Source: Strongylocentrotus purpuratus (lineage: Eukaryota > Echinodermata > Echinoidea > Camarodonta > Strongylocentrotidae). Taken from it: a DNA stretch of 64,000 bases. The DNA lies in the NCBI RefSeq assembly GCF_000002235.5, contig NW_022145606.1:23870095-23934094 (forward strand), read 5' to 3'. A program made the translations under genes and the position numbers. How positions within the stretch are numbered: position 1 is the stretch's first letter; every line of letters begins with the position of its first letter. Shown one piece after another: positions 25,001-32,670 of the stretch. Under the pieces are notes generated by a model. That model was not told where the DNA came from. It saw only the letters and a list, made by a program, of their open reading frames with translations, and searched no databases.

Positions 25001-25510
25001 CTTCGTAAGGACCGCTATCCATAACGCGTGACTAAATAAATAGCGATCTTCAATAAAAAAGAGGTCCTTATATTAAATAGCAAGACCCGTTTTCATTGCT
25101 ATTCTCAGTCTTTTTGTTGGAAGAAAAATGTTATTGGGTTAACAGCCACATGGTGTTGAATTCCCCTTGAAAGCCCACGTTTATGCATCTTTAATTGGCC
25201 CCTACACATTCTTTAAGACCTTTAAGACCTGGGATCTGTTTCACAAAGCTTTTTTTCAATGACAAAGGACAAAAATCAGTGACAAATCTGCTGATAACCA
25301 ATCAGAAGCAAGGATTTCAGTAGCTTATGACAAAGACTGTCATTTGTCACTGATGACAAGTTTTGTGAAACAGGGCCCTAGTCTCTAGCAACATTCCCTG
25401 TACATGTGTGCTTTAAATTATTGCTTACCTTTGTCATTTTTGACAGGTATGGCACCTGCCGTGCTCTGTATAGGAACACGCTCCGCTCCTTTGATCCCTC
25501 GACCAGACAT
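16099..25510 (-). CDS. MFAP1: MFAP1, spliceosomal B-complex protein (505 aa, ten coding exons)
   Basis: Despite its name (microfibrillar-associated protein 1), this conserved nuclear protein belongs to the spliceosomal B complex and is needed for pre-mRNA splicing. Coding exons on the minus strand: 25,510-25,429; 24,463-24,412; 23,752-23,582; 22,800-22,440; 21,448-21,318; 20,675-20,567; 19,970-19,801; 18,742-18,583; 17,547-17,458; 16,290-16,099 (stop TGA). All junctions are AG/GT and the phases join cleanly (1,518 nt). Landmarks: N-terminal [31 protein letters not shown]; acidic exon 4 ending [108 protein letters not shown]. The human protein is 439 aa; the extra length is mainly in the acidic middle. 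The start ATG precedes the conserved VPIQSTAGA motif. Several exon edges are duplicated in adjoining introns. The 5' UTR and promoter were not resolved. Confidence 0.96.
16462..16715. repeat. Palindromic element with CAGGGATGCCAG ends (MFAP1, downstream of exon 10 acceptor)
   Basis: CAGGGATGCCAG starts at 16,462, its complement CTGGCATCCCTG ends at 16,588, and CAGGGATGCCAG occurs again from about 16,602. The halves around 16,590-16,600 form an inverted repeat of roughly 100 bp (TTTATTTTCAGGCCATAG pairs with CTATGGCCTGAAAATAAA). CAGGGATG-type ends suit a hAT-derived MITE, but I found no matching 8-bp flanks. It lies in the intron before exon 10. Confidence 0.7.
16835..16984. mobile_element. 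Short TIR element 'GGGCCCTGTNTCATAAA', copy 2
   Basis: Starts GGGGCCAGTTTCATAAAAC and ends TTTCATGAAGCAGGGCCC, with a CAGTAGCTTATAACAGTTAT centre shared with copy 3. It lies in an MFAP1 intron. Confidence 0.75.
17035..17345. mobile_element. TIR element 'GGGGGTGTTTCA', copy 1 (about 310 bp)
   Basis: Ends are GGGGGGTGTTTCACAAAGAT and ATCTTTATGAAACACCCCC. The interior matches 33,282-33,586 in inverted orientation (CCATTTGTAGC, CATCAAGAACATGAAATCTCC, CATTTTATGCCTTTTAAAAT and complements). A non-autonomous DNA transposon in an MFAP1 intron. Confidence 0.8.
17915..18219. mobile_element. TIR element with ACATGTTTAGCGTCC ends (305 bp)
   Basis: Starts GGCC plus an A-run, then ACATGTTTAGCGTCCTG; ends CAGGGACGCTAAACATGT, TTATTTGTTTTAATGGCC. 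The flanks TTATATTA and TTATACCA agree at 6 of 8 positions and both differences are transitions, which fits an old 8-bp target duplication of hAT type. Poly(A/T)-rich interior. It lies in the intron between exons 9 and 8 of MFAP1. Confidence 0.7.
18884..18926. repeat. Perfect 43-nt palindrome
   Basis: Two 21-nt arms (left arm begins TGTTGCACTGTGCAGATAG) meet at a single central G with no mismatch. Such DNA can form a cruciform. It lies in the intron 5' of MFAP1 exon 8. Confidence 0.9.
19058..19227. repeat. Imperfect palindrome, about 80-bp arms
   Basis: AAGCAAATAAT at the left pairs with ATTATTTGCTT at the right. The inner arms are GCAAACTATCACTTCC / GGAAGTGATAGTTTGT and GCTATCTTTCC / GGAAAGATAGC. 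MITE-like, in an MFAP1 intron. Confidence 0.8.
19372..19470 (-). mobile_element. SINE body fragment
   Basis: ACCTGGGTGGAGGGTGGCAA and CTTGCCAAAGGACATTAATG are the reverse complement of the CACTAATGTCCTTGGGCAA to CCACCCAGGTG layout at 38,640-38,700. No tRNA-like head remains. Confidence 0.5.
20042..20070 (-). pseudogene. Ghost copy of the MFAP1 exon 7 start
   Basis: A 26-nt stretch identical to the first codons of exon 7 and its AG acceptor position (19,947-19,972) recurs 95 bp upstream on the gene's strand. The copy keeps a TTCAG acceptor but loses the reading frame at once. Confidence 0.75.
20781..20862 (-). pseudogene. Ghost copy of the MFAP1 exon 6 start
   Basis: About 80 bp closely match 20,626-20,705, with a 155-bp period. 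The copy keeps a TTTTCAG acceptor (exon edge at 20,830) and the frame for [10 protein letters not shown], then RAAMKEQ, but lacks the rest of the exon and any nearby donor, and soon reaches a stop. If spliced in, it would truncate the protein. Confidence 0.85.
21960..22466 (-). repeat. 185-bp tandem repeat overlapping the MFAP1 exon 4 end
   Basis: Three units with AGCACAGCTTCCGTTGATGC-like, CTAGCTATGGTC, TACACAAATGGA and CACTTGTACCTCTATATCCT-like blocks, spaced 185 bp (22,061; 22,246; 22,431). The last unit runs into exon 4 and includes its real donor; the middle unit carries a copy of the exon 4 end and donor. Confidence 0.85.
22946..23138. mobile_element. TTAA-flanked MITE, copy 1 (about 193 bp)
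   Basis: Shares GGTGGTTATCTCATCAAATC, GATCATGGGGGACCAAC and TATATAGAGGGCGCAAGTAG with 44,064-44,258 and 60,598-60,790. It ends at TTAA (23,135-23,138); the left TTAA is mutated. Ends read AAGGCCTCTGCACTAG and, reversed, AAAGCCCCACTGCACTA, which are imperfect inverted repeats. TTAA targeting suggests a piggyBac or Kolobok relative. Confidence 0.7.
23925..24197 (-). repeat. Ghost copies of the MFAP1 exon 3 start
   Basis: Sequences near 23,928-23,970, 24,050-24,094 and 24,148-24,180 resemble the start of exon 3 and its acceptor (23,717-23,766): CACTGCTGCTGAACTGAGGT and GCAAAGTGCAGTCTGG match the exon with small indels. A 25-G run follows the middle copy. Confidence 0.7.
24885..25100. repeat. 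Two-copy tandem repeat, 118-bp period
   Basis: TAAGGACCGCTATCCATAAC followed by GCGTGAC or GCGTAAC occurs at 24,888 and 25,006, with matching downstream AATAGCG and GGTCCTTAT / GGCCCTTAT blocks. It lies in MFAP1 intron 1. Confidence 0.7.
25233..25379. mobile_element. Short TIR element 'GGGCCCTGTNTCATAAA', copy 3
   Basis: Starts GGGATCTGTTTCACAAAGCT and ends TTTTGTGAAACAGGGCCCTA. The centre shares AACCAATCAGA and TTTCAGTAGCTTAT with copy 2. It lies in MFAP1 intron 1, about 50 bp from exon 1. Confidence 0.75.
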
Positions 25511-25873
25511 GATGGCTGATGATGAAGTGCGTTCCTGCGTGTGTTTGGACTTGTCCTACACAGGACGGTTGGGGTCGGGTCAAAGGGTAGAAGGGCAATG
25601 GGATCCAGCGACCTTTGACCTTGCAAGCGTAAAAGCAGCTTGAATCCTGGAGAAATGAATAGAAGCAACAGTGAGATGTAAGAAACAGTGATAGCATGTT
25701 CAGACTAAGGCAAATTTATGCGAAACTGGCAATACGAATGGCCTAGAATCGGCCGGATTGGGGTCTGATTGGCATCAATTCGGACTGTCCAAATATGTTG
25801 GAGAGTCTCTACACATTAGGAGACGGTGATAGCCAATTCAGACTACTGTCATAGGGAATTTATACAAATCTGG

Positions 25874-26378
25874 TAAGGCTGCGACGGGTAGTCGAATGCT
25901 CGAGTACCCGCACGGTTGACAACTACTCGGGTACGATTTCTTGTACCCGAATATTCGGCCGCAAAAAAAATGTCCAGGCCCATGCTTACCCGTGCCAGGG
26001 AGAGCGGCGTCCGCTGGCATGGTACAGTCGGTAAAAATGTTTCCCAACTCAAGCACTGTCAAACTCACCTTTCAGAAACTGTTTGGACTTGGAGGAAAAT
26101 GGATTATTCTGCAATCTTTGGTTTTTAAAACAGCATTGTTTACTGTTATTATTCTTATTAAATCGGCACCTTCAACTGCAACTCAAAGTAAAGTTGCATG
26201 CGTTTTCAGCGAGGGACCAGAGAAACTGCTGAGTGGTATGGTAGTGGCAAAAAAAGAAAAAAAATTCAAAAAAATTCAAAAAAATTATAAAAAAACATGG
26301 CGTCCGAATATTCGAGTATTCGCCTGTGAACCTGGGAGTGTACTCGGGTACCTCATTACACTGTTTTGCACAGCCCTA
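25874..26378 (+). mobile_element. Non-autonomous hAT element, copy 1 (505 bp)
   Basis: Termini TAAGGCTGCGACGGG and, reversed, TAGGGCTGTGCAAAAC. A perfect 8-bp target-site duplication AAATCTGG lies at 25,866-25,873 and 26,379-26,386. Eight-bp duplications and TAGGG-type ends are the hAT signature. Subterminal regions hold palindromic words such as CTCGAGTACCCG, TACTCGGGTAC and CGAATATTCG. There is an A-rich tract at 26,250-26,295. I recognise no transposase. It lies about 360 bp upstream of the MFAP1 start codon. A second copy is at 55,778-56,353. Confidence 0.92.
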
Positions 26379-26822
26379 AAATCTGGTATAAAGAATCTTT
26401 GTACAAAGAATCCAAGTACATAAATATTGAAGGGAAGTAGACAACAGCATTATGTAAGGAAACATTGAATGAAGAAACTAATTTTGACAAGGTCAGTTTA
26501 CACGACACCTGACCAATCATTAGTGTGCACTCATGATAAGCCCCACCCAGTAATATGATTTTGAACAATGCAATGTTCAGACCAGAGCTTTCCCTCTTGA
26601 AAAATAACCATTTTTGACTGTCTAGTTAATTTTTTACAGAATCTACATATGATCTACTTATGTTTTTGTTACACAAATGATGGGCTTGTGACATGGGATA
26701 TGGAGGGCGAGAGAGCCACAAAATTGGCAGAGAAAAACTACATTGGAAGACAAATAAACTTGATACTTGATACTTGATACTTGACATTGGCCCTTGTTGT
26801 TGTTTCTGATTGTCTCCAATAT

Positions 26823-27266
26823 CAGTAGGGGCGCTGGTCGGAGAATGAGGATCGCCCGCCTAAACGAGGATATCCTTGTAAACGCGGACTAAATGCGTCC
26901 TAAAAAATTAGGGATCGCCTGCATTCTCGCTGACATTTTTTCTTCTTCGGCGCTCTGCCTGTTTCGGTTTCCTGATCCGCGCGCTGAAAAATATGAAAAA
27001 TGGATTCCGTGTAATAAAATACCCCCAGTTTACCGTCTATCTTTATGGGTTGTCCGTCTTCCCCAGGAACTCTCTGTACAAATTCAATGTGAAATGCATC
27101 AAGAAAATCATTGCGGAATCTGTTTTTTGCATCGCCAACGCGCGGATCAAAAATTAAAAAAAAATCAGCCGACGACCCTTATTTTTGCGGACAAATCTGT
27201 CCCCGTTTATGAAGATGACCCTTGTTTATGAGGACGATCCTTATTCTCGGCCCAGCGCCCCTACTG
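26823..27266. mobile_element. TIR transposon CAGTAGGGGCGCTGG (444 bp)
   Basis: Inverted termini of about 33 bp: CAGTAGGGGCGCTGGTCGGA and, reversed from the right end, CAGTAGGGGCGCTGGGCCGA, followed by GAATGAGGATCG / GAATAAGGATCG. I see no convincing target duplication, so the superfamily is open. No transposase is recognised in its frames. Confidence 0.85.
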
Positions 27267-27373
27267 AATTAAGAGACTATATTTTGTTACCTCTAATCTA
27301 ATAATGCCAATTTGAGTCCAATGAAAACAAATCCCTCAGAAAAAAAGGCCTAACATTAACAAAATTTAGAAAG

Positions 27374-27411
<38 letters not shown>

Positions 27412-28858
27412 AAGGTTTCTCATCATCACATCACAGCATGAAAACCTTCAGATCATCATGTTATCAATAATAAACATTCCATTAATCAAACAAGTGAACA
27501 CAATGACACTGTAAGCTGTATGATAATATTTAATGATCGCATCTTGCAATCAGCTCAGCTCAGCTCAGACCTCAGTCGATTTTGACACGATTTCTCCACA
27601 CACATTTGTATCACCAGTCCCACACATGGCAAATGATGTTGCACAGTTCACTACCAATCACAAATAAATTTAAATTTTGAGAAATCCGTTACATCATTGT
27701 ACTAATCATTAACAAAGAATATTAAATTATGTAACCAAGAGTGGTTTACATACAGAATAAAGGAGACTTGGTTATTTACTTACTCAGATTAAACCATTTT
27801 TGTTTGGCTTTTCAACAGGCAAATTTTACTCTTCAGTTCCTATATTGTTTTTTTAGTCGACGTAGATGGCGATATGAATGTGTAGAGCCGAAAATAAAAA
27901 GACTAGTGTCCGAACACTTCTTTGTGAGTGTTGTTCCCACTTGTCTTTCGTACGAACTAACATTGTGCAATATGTGTGAATTTAATCCTTTCGAGATGTG
28001 AATACAATCTTCCAATAGCTTTCGCGTGACCAATGAATATCCACCCATTTTTGCAAGACTGCTAGCGGAAAACAAGAATAAATATTACAATTTCTTGAAC
28101 AAATTACATCTGAGGGGAATAATTCATTCAGAGAACAATGGTAAATATCAATATCTTATTCTATGATAATTTATTTTCATATGTAATCGTGGAAATGGAG
28201 ATGTAGAGCTGTGACCTGTGCGTGTTTCTGTCGTGCCATTTTTTGCCGAAATATGGCAAATGCTGTTTTGCCTGGAAAGCCACACAATATGAAGAAATGT
28301 GGGCTAGTTCGAAATCATATCCAGACTTTGACCCGTAACTCTGGCGTGGAGACACCATACTAAAACATACAAAAAATCAACTAGAATCTAGGCCTTAATC
28401 TTTATCAACTGTTCAAATAAATAATGGTCATTGTTGTGTTTCTTAACTGTTTTGTTATTCCTTTTGGAATCTTGGAGTATTTTCCAAAAAACGAAGACAA
28501 TAAATTAATTTAAAAAAATTAGATTCTAAAAAACATGATTTTCTCACAGGTTTCACAGCAAACTTCTGCACAATAGAGTCTATGTCAATACAATACACCA
28601 GCTTAGGGTTTACAACAGTGCTCATGTGCAGACATGGGCGCCATTTTAAGTTACCTCTAGAGGTTGGTGGTTTACGCGTGAATTAAGACGGCGCCCATGC
28701 AAATATGATGTGAGCGCACAGCAGCGTAGGCAGTGGCGCCAATACATGCGCATCTGAAAACGTTGATGACGCAATGTTTACGCGCATATTAAAATGGCGG
28801 CCTTAACCGTAAAAGGGTGTATGGACTATGGAATGCTATATATGGACAGTGTGGTTCG
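27267..28858. other. Spacer between MFAP1 and VPS26
   Basis: Contains a (GA)n tract at 27,376-27,408, a small inverted repeat CATGGGCGCC / GGCGCCCATG at 28,635-28,703, and an AAAATGGCGGCC word near 28,788 that fits a YY1-type promoter motif. ATG followed by GTAAAT at 28,136 would suit the missing VPS26 start exon, but nothing else supports it. Confidence 0.4.
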
Positions 28859-28955
28859 TGCTTGAAGTTAGCGACTGTGATGTAGACAGTTCTATTTGTA
28901 AGTAATTCACATTCAGACGATGATGATCATCATCACGGTCGCTAACTTCATGCAC
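28859..28955. repeat. Inverted repeat, about 24-bp arms
   Basis: TGCTTGAAGTTAGCGACTGT and ACGGTCGCTAACTTCATGCA pair with few mismatches around a 48-nt loop. Confidence 0.75.
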
Positions 28956-29028
28956 ACGCGTGCGCCGCACCCTATCGTCAGTATGGTCAATGAAAGTTTG
29001 ATATGAGGTCAACACACACACAGACTAG

Positions 29029-30049
29029 TAGGGTGTCTGATCGCGCACCCGATGTTGTGTGCTAAAATTCTTCCCATAGAGATTACACGCATCCCTATGC
29101 AGTCTACGTGCATTGCGCGACCATGCAAAAAAAGTCAATTTTTTTTTTTCAATTCGAGATTCAAACCTTTATCTGTTGTGATCCTGAAGGTGATAATCAA
29201 TAAATGAGGTGTCATATGAAAGAGCAGGTAAATTCCAATATTTCTAAAGGGGCGTAGCCCCCGAAATTCTAAAAATATCTTGGTCAAAACAGCAATTGAA
29301 ACATTGTGTCCTGGCTAACTCTGAGGTTTGTCACTTTTGAGATATGACGCCCCGATCGATAAGTAGTCCCAGTCCTAAGGAACAATTCTATGTGCTTATA
29401 TTTTCGCTAGCCCCCAGGGATCACAACTGATAACAGTTTAAAAATACCCTTCTCGCTATTTGGTGGATCAGCTAATTAGGGGGCGTGCGCTCCGCTCAGT
29501 CCAAACCATGGTTACATCGCGTAACATCTCCGCGCACGAACGAAACCCCAAATTCAAGTATGGGTGGCCATTCGCGGCATAGAACCCGGAAGTGAATACA
29601 CGTTATAGTCAATGGCAATATCGCGGAGACATCTCCGCGATATTGCCATTGACTATAACGTGCATTCACTTCCGGGTTTATTGTGCGACGAACGCCAACC
29701 ATACTAGTCAATGGCACATGTCGCGGAGACAGCGTAGCTCAAGCTGCAAGTCGCGGATTGGCTTAGCAGCATGCGTACGATATGCATACGCTTGCATATC
29801 GCGCGATACAGCTGTTTGGCTAAATTTAGCAAAACAACATCACTCTGCGTAGACGTCTTTTTCGTCGATTTCGACCAAAATGATATGAATATACCAGCGT
29901 TTTGGAGGGGCTGTAACTTTTGATAGAAACATCGGTGAGACTTGAAATTTGAAATGTATTATTCTGATAACATCTTTTATTCAAATATCAAACAAAAATG
30001 GTGAAAAACGATCCCAAATTGAAAATTGAAAAATCGTTCAGACACCCTA
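29029..30049. mobile_element. hAT-like TIR element TAGGGTGTCTGA (1,021 bp)
   Basis: Perfect 12-bp ends TAGGGTGTCTGA / TCAGACACCCTA. The flanks are AGACTAG on both sides (29,022-29,028 and 30,050-30,056); an eighth base agrees only if one mismatch is allowed. The interior is non-coding as far as I can see and contains a strong palindrome at 29,558-29,707. Confidence 0.85.
29558..29707. repeat. Long hairpin inside the TAGGGTGTCTGA element
   Basis: Arms of 47 nt with one mismatch (left arm begins AACCCGGAAGTGAATACACG) surround a 2-nt loop at about 29,632. Weaker pairing extends outward to about 75 nt per side (GTATGGGTGG with CCAACCATAC). Confidence 0.9.
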
Positions 30050-30086
30050 AGACTAGGCTGCTGCGCTAAGCTATGTGCACACAATC

Positions 30087-30200
30087 CCATACCTGCCAAC
30101 CCTTACAAATAATTTAGAATATTCTGTTTTTTTGGAGATCTAGGACCCGAAAATCCGGAATATTCTGTTTTTTTCAAAATTTTGATTTAAAAAAAAAAAA
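30087..30200. mobile_element. Terminal fragment of the CATACCTGCCAACC family
   Basis: CCATACCTGCCAACCC matches the end of the complete element at 42,376-43,230. Two TATTCTGTTTTTTT blocks follow. No right-hand end found. Confidence 0.6.
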
Positions 30201-30523
30201 ATTTTTTTTTATAAAGAATGTGTGGCGCAAGGTCAGGCAAATCAGGAACGCATGGCGCGCGCGCCACGCCTTATCTGTGTACGCGAGGGCCTTGCTAAAG
30301 AGCACACATAACGTTTGTTGTATCATCTGTAGAACATTAAATGGTACTAGATCTACTAACACTTAATAAATTTTTTCTCCTTCAGATTTTAACATGTTGT
30401 CGTTGTAGATTCACAACAGTTTCATGCTTCAAAACAGATCAATTTACACATTCTATTTAAAGAGAAGGTTGAGTTCTGGGATGAGGTGAAAAATAATTTG
30501 TGAGCATTACTCATTCTTATTAT

Positions 30524-32194
30524 TAGGCTTGAGTCGGTACGGTCGATCACACCGGGACCCGACCGTTGCCGTCGGGTCCCGGTTTCGTTTTTTGAGAACC
30601 GGCGCTCCGAAAAAAATAATGAAATATGTAAGAAATTGCAGTTTTGCACACCACTAAAATCAATCCACCCTAAAACTTAAGTATTTAATTGTTACCAATC
30701 GTATTCTAGCTCATCCAGAATCAATCCGAACTGCTGATATAAATATGGGTTGCAAAGCAGTTCGCCCCATGGGGTTGTTGTTGCCAGCTGCTAGCTAGCT
30801 ACTGTACTGGCCGGGTCTCTCGGCAGTATTAATAAATCAGGTTGAAAGAAACATTAATGTTTGAATAATAAAACGACTTTCTAAAAAGTACTTCTTTACA
30901 ACATACCGATCGAATAATTTTTAAAAGACAAAATATATATTTTTTCTTTGATTTTGAACACCGCATGCTTCTTTTAAAAGCTGAAAATGACTTGGTAATC
31001 ACAAGAAGTTTCGATACGGATAGCTGTTGCAATGCAAGTTGAGACTAGTCTCGGAAAATGCGCAGTGCTCCTTGTTAGCTATAATGCGTGCCAGAACGAA
31101 CCCAAACAAAGACGTGATCGTAACGAGAAAAAAATCATTAAAAACTACGAGAGCACAATTGGAAAGACAACTACTCAAAATTATCGTAAGCAGATACATA
31201 ACTTGGAGGAAGAATACAATAGTTGTCCAAGAAAAGCCACATAAATAGTGATATTTAATGAGTTACTATAGGTACAATCATTATCGGAAGGGCTTGCATG
31301 CTGCAATATATCTAAACGTGTTTAAATTGAACACGAGGCAAATACCGCCCTCTACGGTAAAAAGCAGTATAACAAAGGATTCGAGTATTTGCAGCTAGCA
31401 GGCCCCTTGCGATAAAAATGTACCCAGTAACTCCTCGATTATCACAATTTCTGTGGCATTTCTTGGGCGATTATTGAATTCTTTGTCCAAGTTAAGTATC
31501 TGATTATGGTAATTTTGAGCAGTATATCTTTCCAATTGTGCTCTCGTAGTTTTTAATGATTTTTTTCTCGTTACGATTACGTCTTTGTTTGGGTTTGTTC
31601 TGGCACGCATTACAGATAACGAGGAGCACTGCGCATTTTTCCGAGACTAGTCTGAACTTGCCTTGCAACAGCTATTCGTATCGAAACTTCTTGTGATTAC
31701 CAAGTAATTTTCAGCTTTTAAAAAAAACCATGCGATGTTTAAAATAAGAGATAAATATTTATTTTTGTCTTTAAAATATTATATGATCGGTATATTGTAC
31801 AGAAGAATTTTTAGAAAGCCGTTTTATTATTCTAACATTCATATTTTTTGACCAGATTTATTCAACCTGCATAAATCAAAATGGCGGCTCGATTGTAGAC
31901 TTTATATTTTTGCTCGAGTTTTTTTACTTTTAGAGGCACGATAATGGCACTAAACATCGCCAATCATGGATGAATATAATGTCAAATGGAAGAATATACC
32001 AATCTGTGCCGAGGTATGCATGTGTTGATTTATTTGACTGATAAAAATGTCACTTTTAAGGGACATACTGATGATATGCGCTTTTTATAGAGGCAAGTGA
32101 CAAATCCTGCGAGCTGATTTCGGGACACCGGGTCCCGACCGGTGCAAGGCCGTCGGGACCCGGTTTATGAAAATCCCGACATGACTCAGGCCTA
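30524..32194. mobile_element. Foldback hAT-type element (1,671 bp)
   Basis: Termini TAGGCTTGAGTCGGTACGG and, reversed, TAGGCCTGAGTCATGTCGGG. Perfect 8-bp target-site duplication CTTATTAT at 30,516-30,523 and 32,195-32,202. Almost the whole element is one inverted repeat: arms of about 700 bp (30,540-31,250 and 31,430-32,170) around a spacer of about 180 bp. Both arms carry the same coding-like stretch, with ARTNPNKDVIVTRKKSLKTT readable on the plus strand near 31,090 and on the minus strand near 31,600. Internal repeats near both ends read CACCGGGACCCGACC or its complement. No full transposase is seen. Confidence 0.9.
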
Positions 32195-32670
32195 CTTATT
32201 ATGCAAGTGTGGAAGAACATCAGTTAAGACATGTTCCCTGAAAAGCATGGCTCTTCAAATGCCTTCATATTCTAAATATGCATGTAACATCGTAAAAATA
32301 GGGGGGCCGGCTTTTTACGTCACGTGTACGTGTAGTCCCATATACATCTTTCTGTGCAAGTGCTTGTAACTTAACCAAGACTTGGCCAAATTTCTTATCA
32401 TTTTGATGATTCCAGAACCTTGCAATACACACAAATTCTTATACATGTATGCTAGATGATCAACCTTTTCTGGTCGGTTCCACACCGTTTATTTCACAAT
32501 GCAATCGCATGACCAGAACTCAACTTCATCTTTAATAGCAATTTTCAATTTTTTTGTCTTACTGTAAAAATGGCTGTCATTTAAAATCTGTTCATGTTCA
32601 TGTTCATGTCGCAACAGTCTGTACTCTTGCTATAGATTATGGATCAACTTTTATTTTTTTTACTGTGTAG

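Noticed and set aside
25941-26423. 160-codon plus-strand frame in the hAT element
   Set aside because: It crosses the element's right end into flanking DNA and contains A-rich filler; no transposase motif is visible.
26893-27231. 112-codon plus-strand frame
   Set aside because: Lies wholly inside the CAGTAGGGGCGC element and shows no transposase motif.
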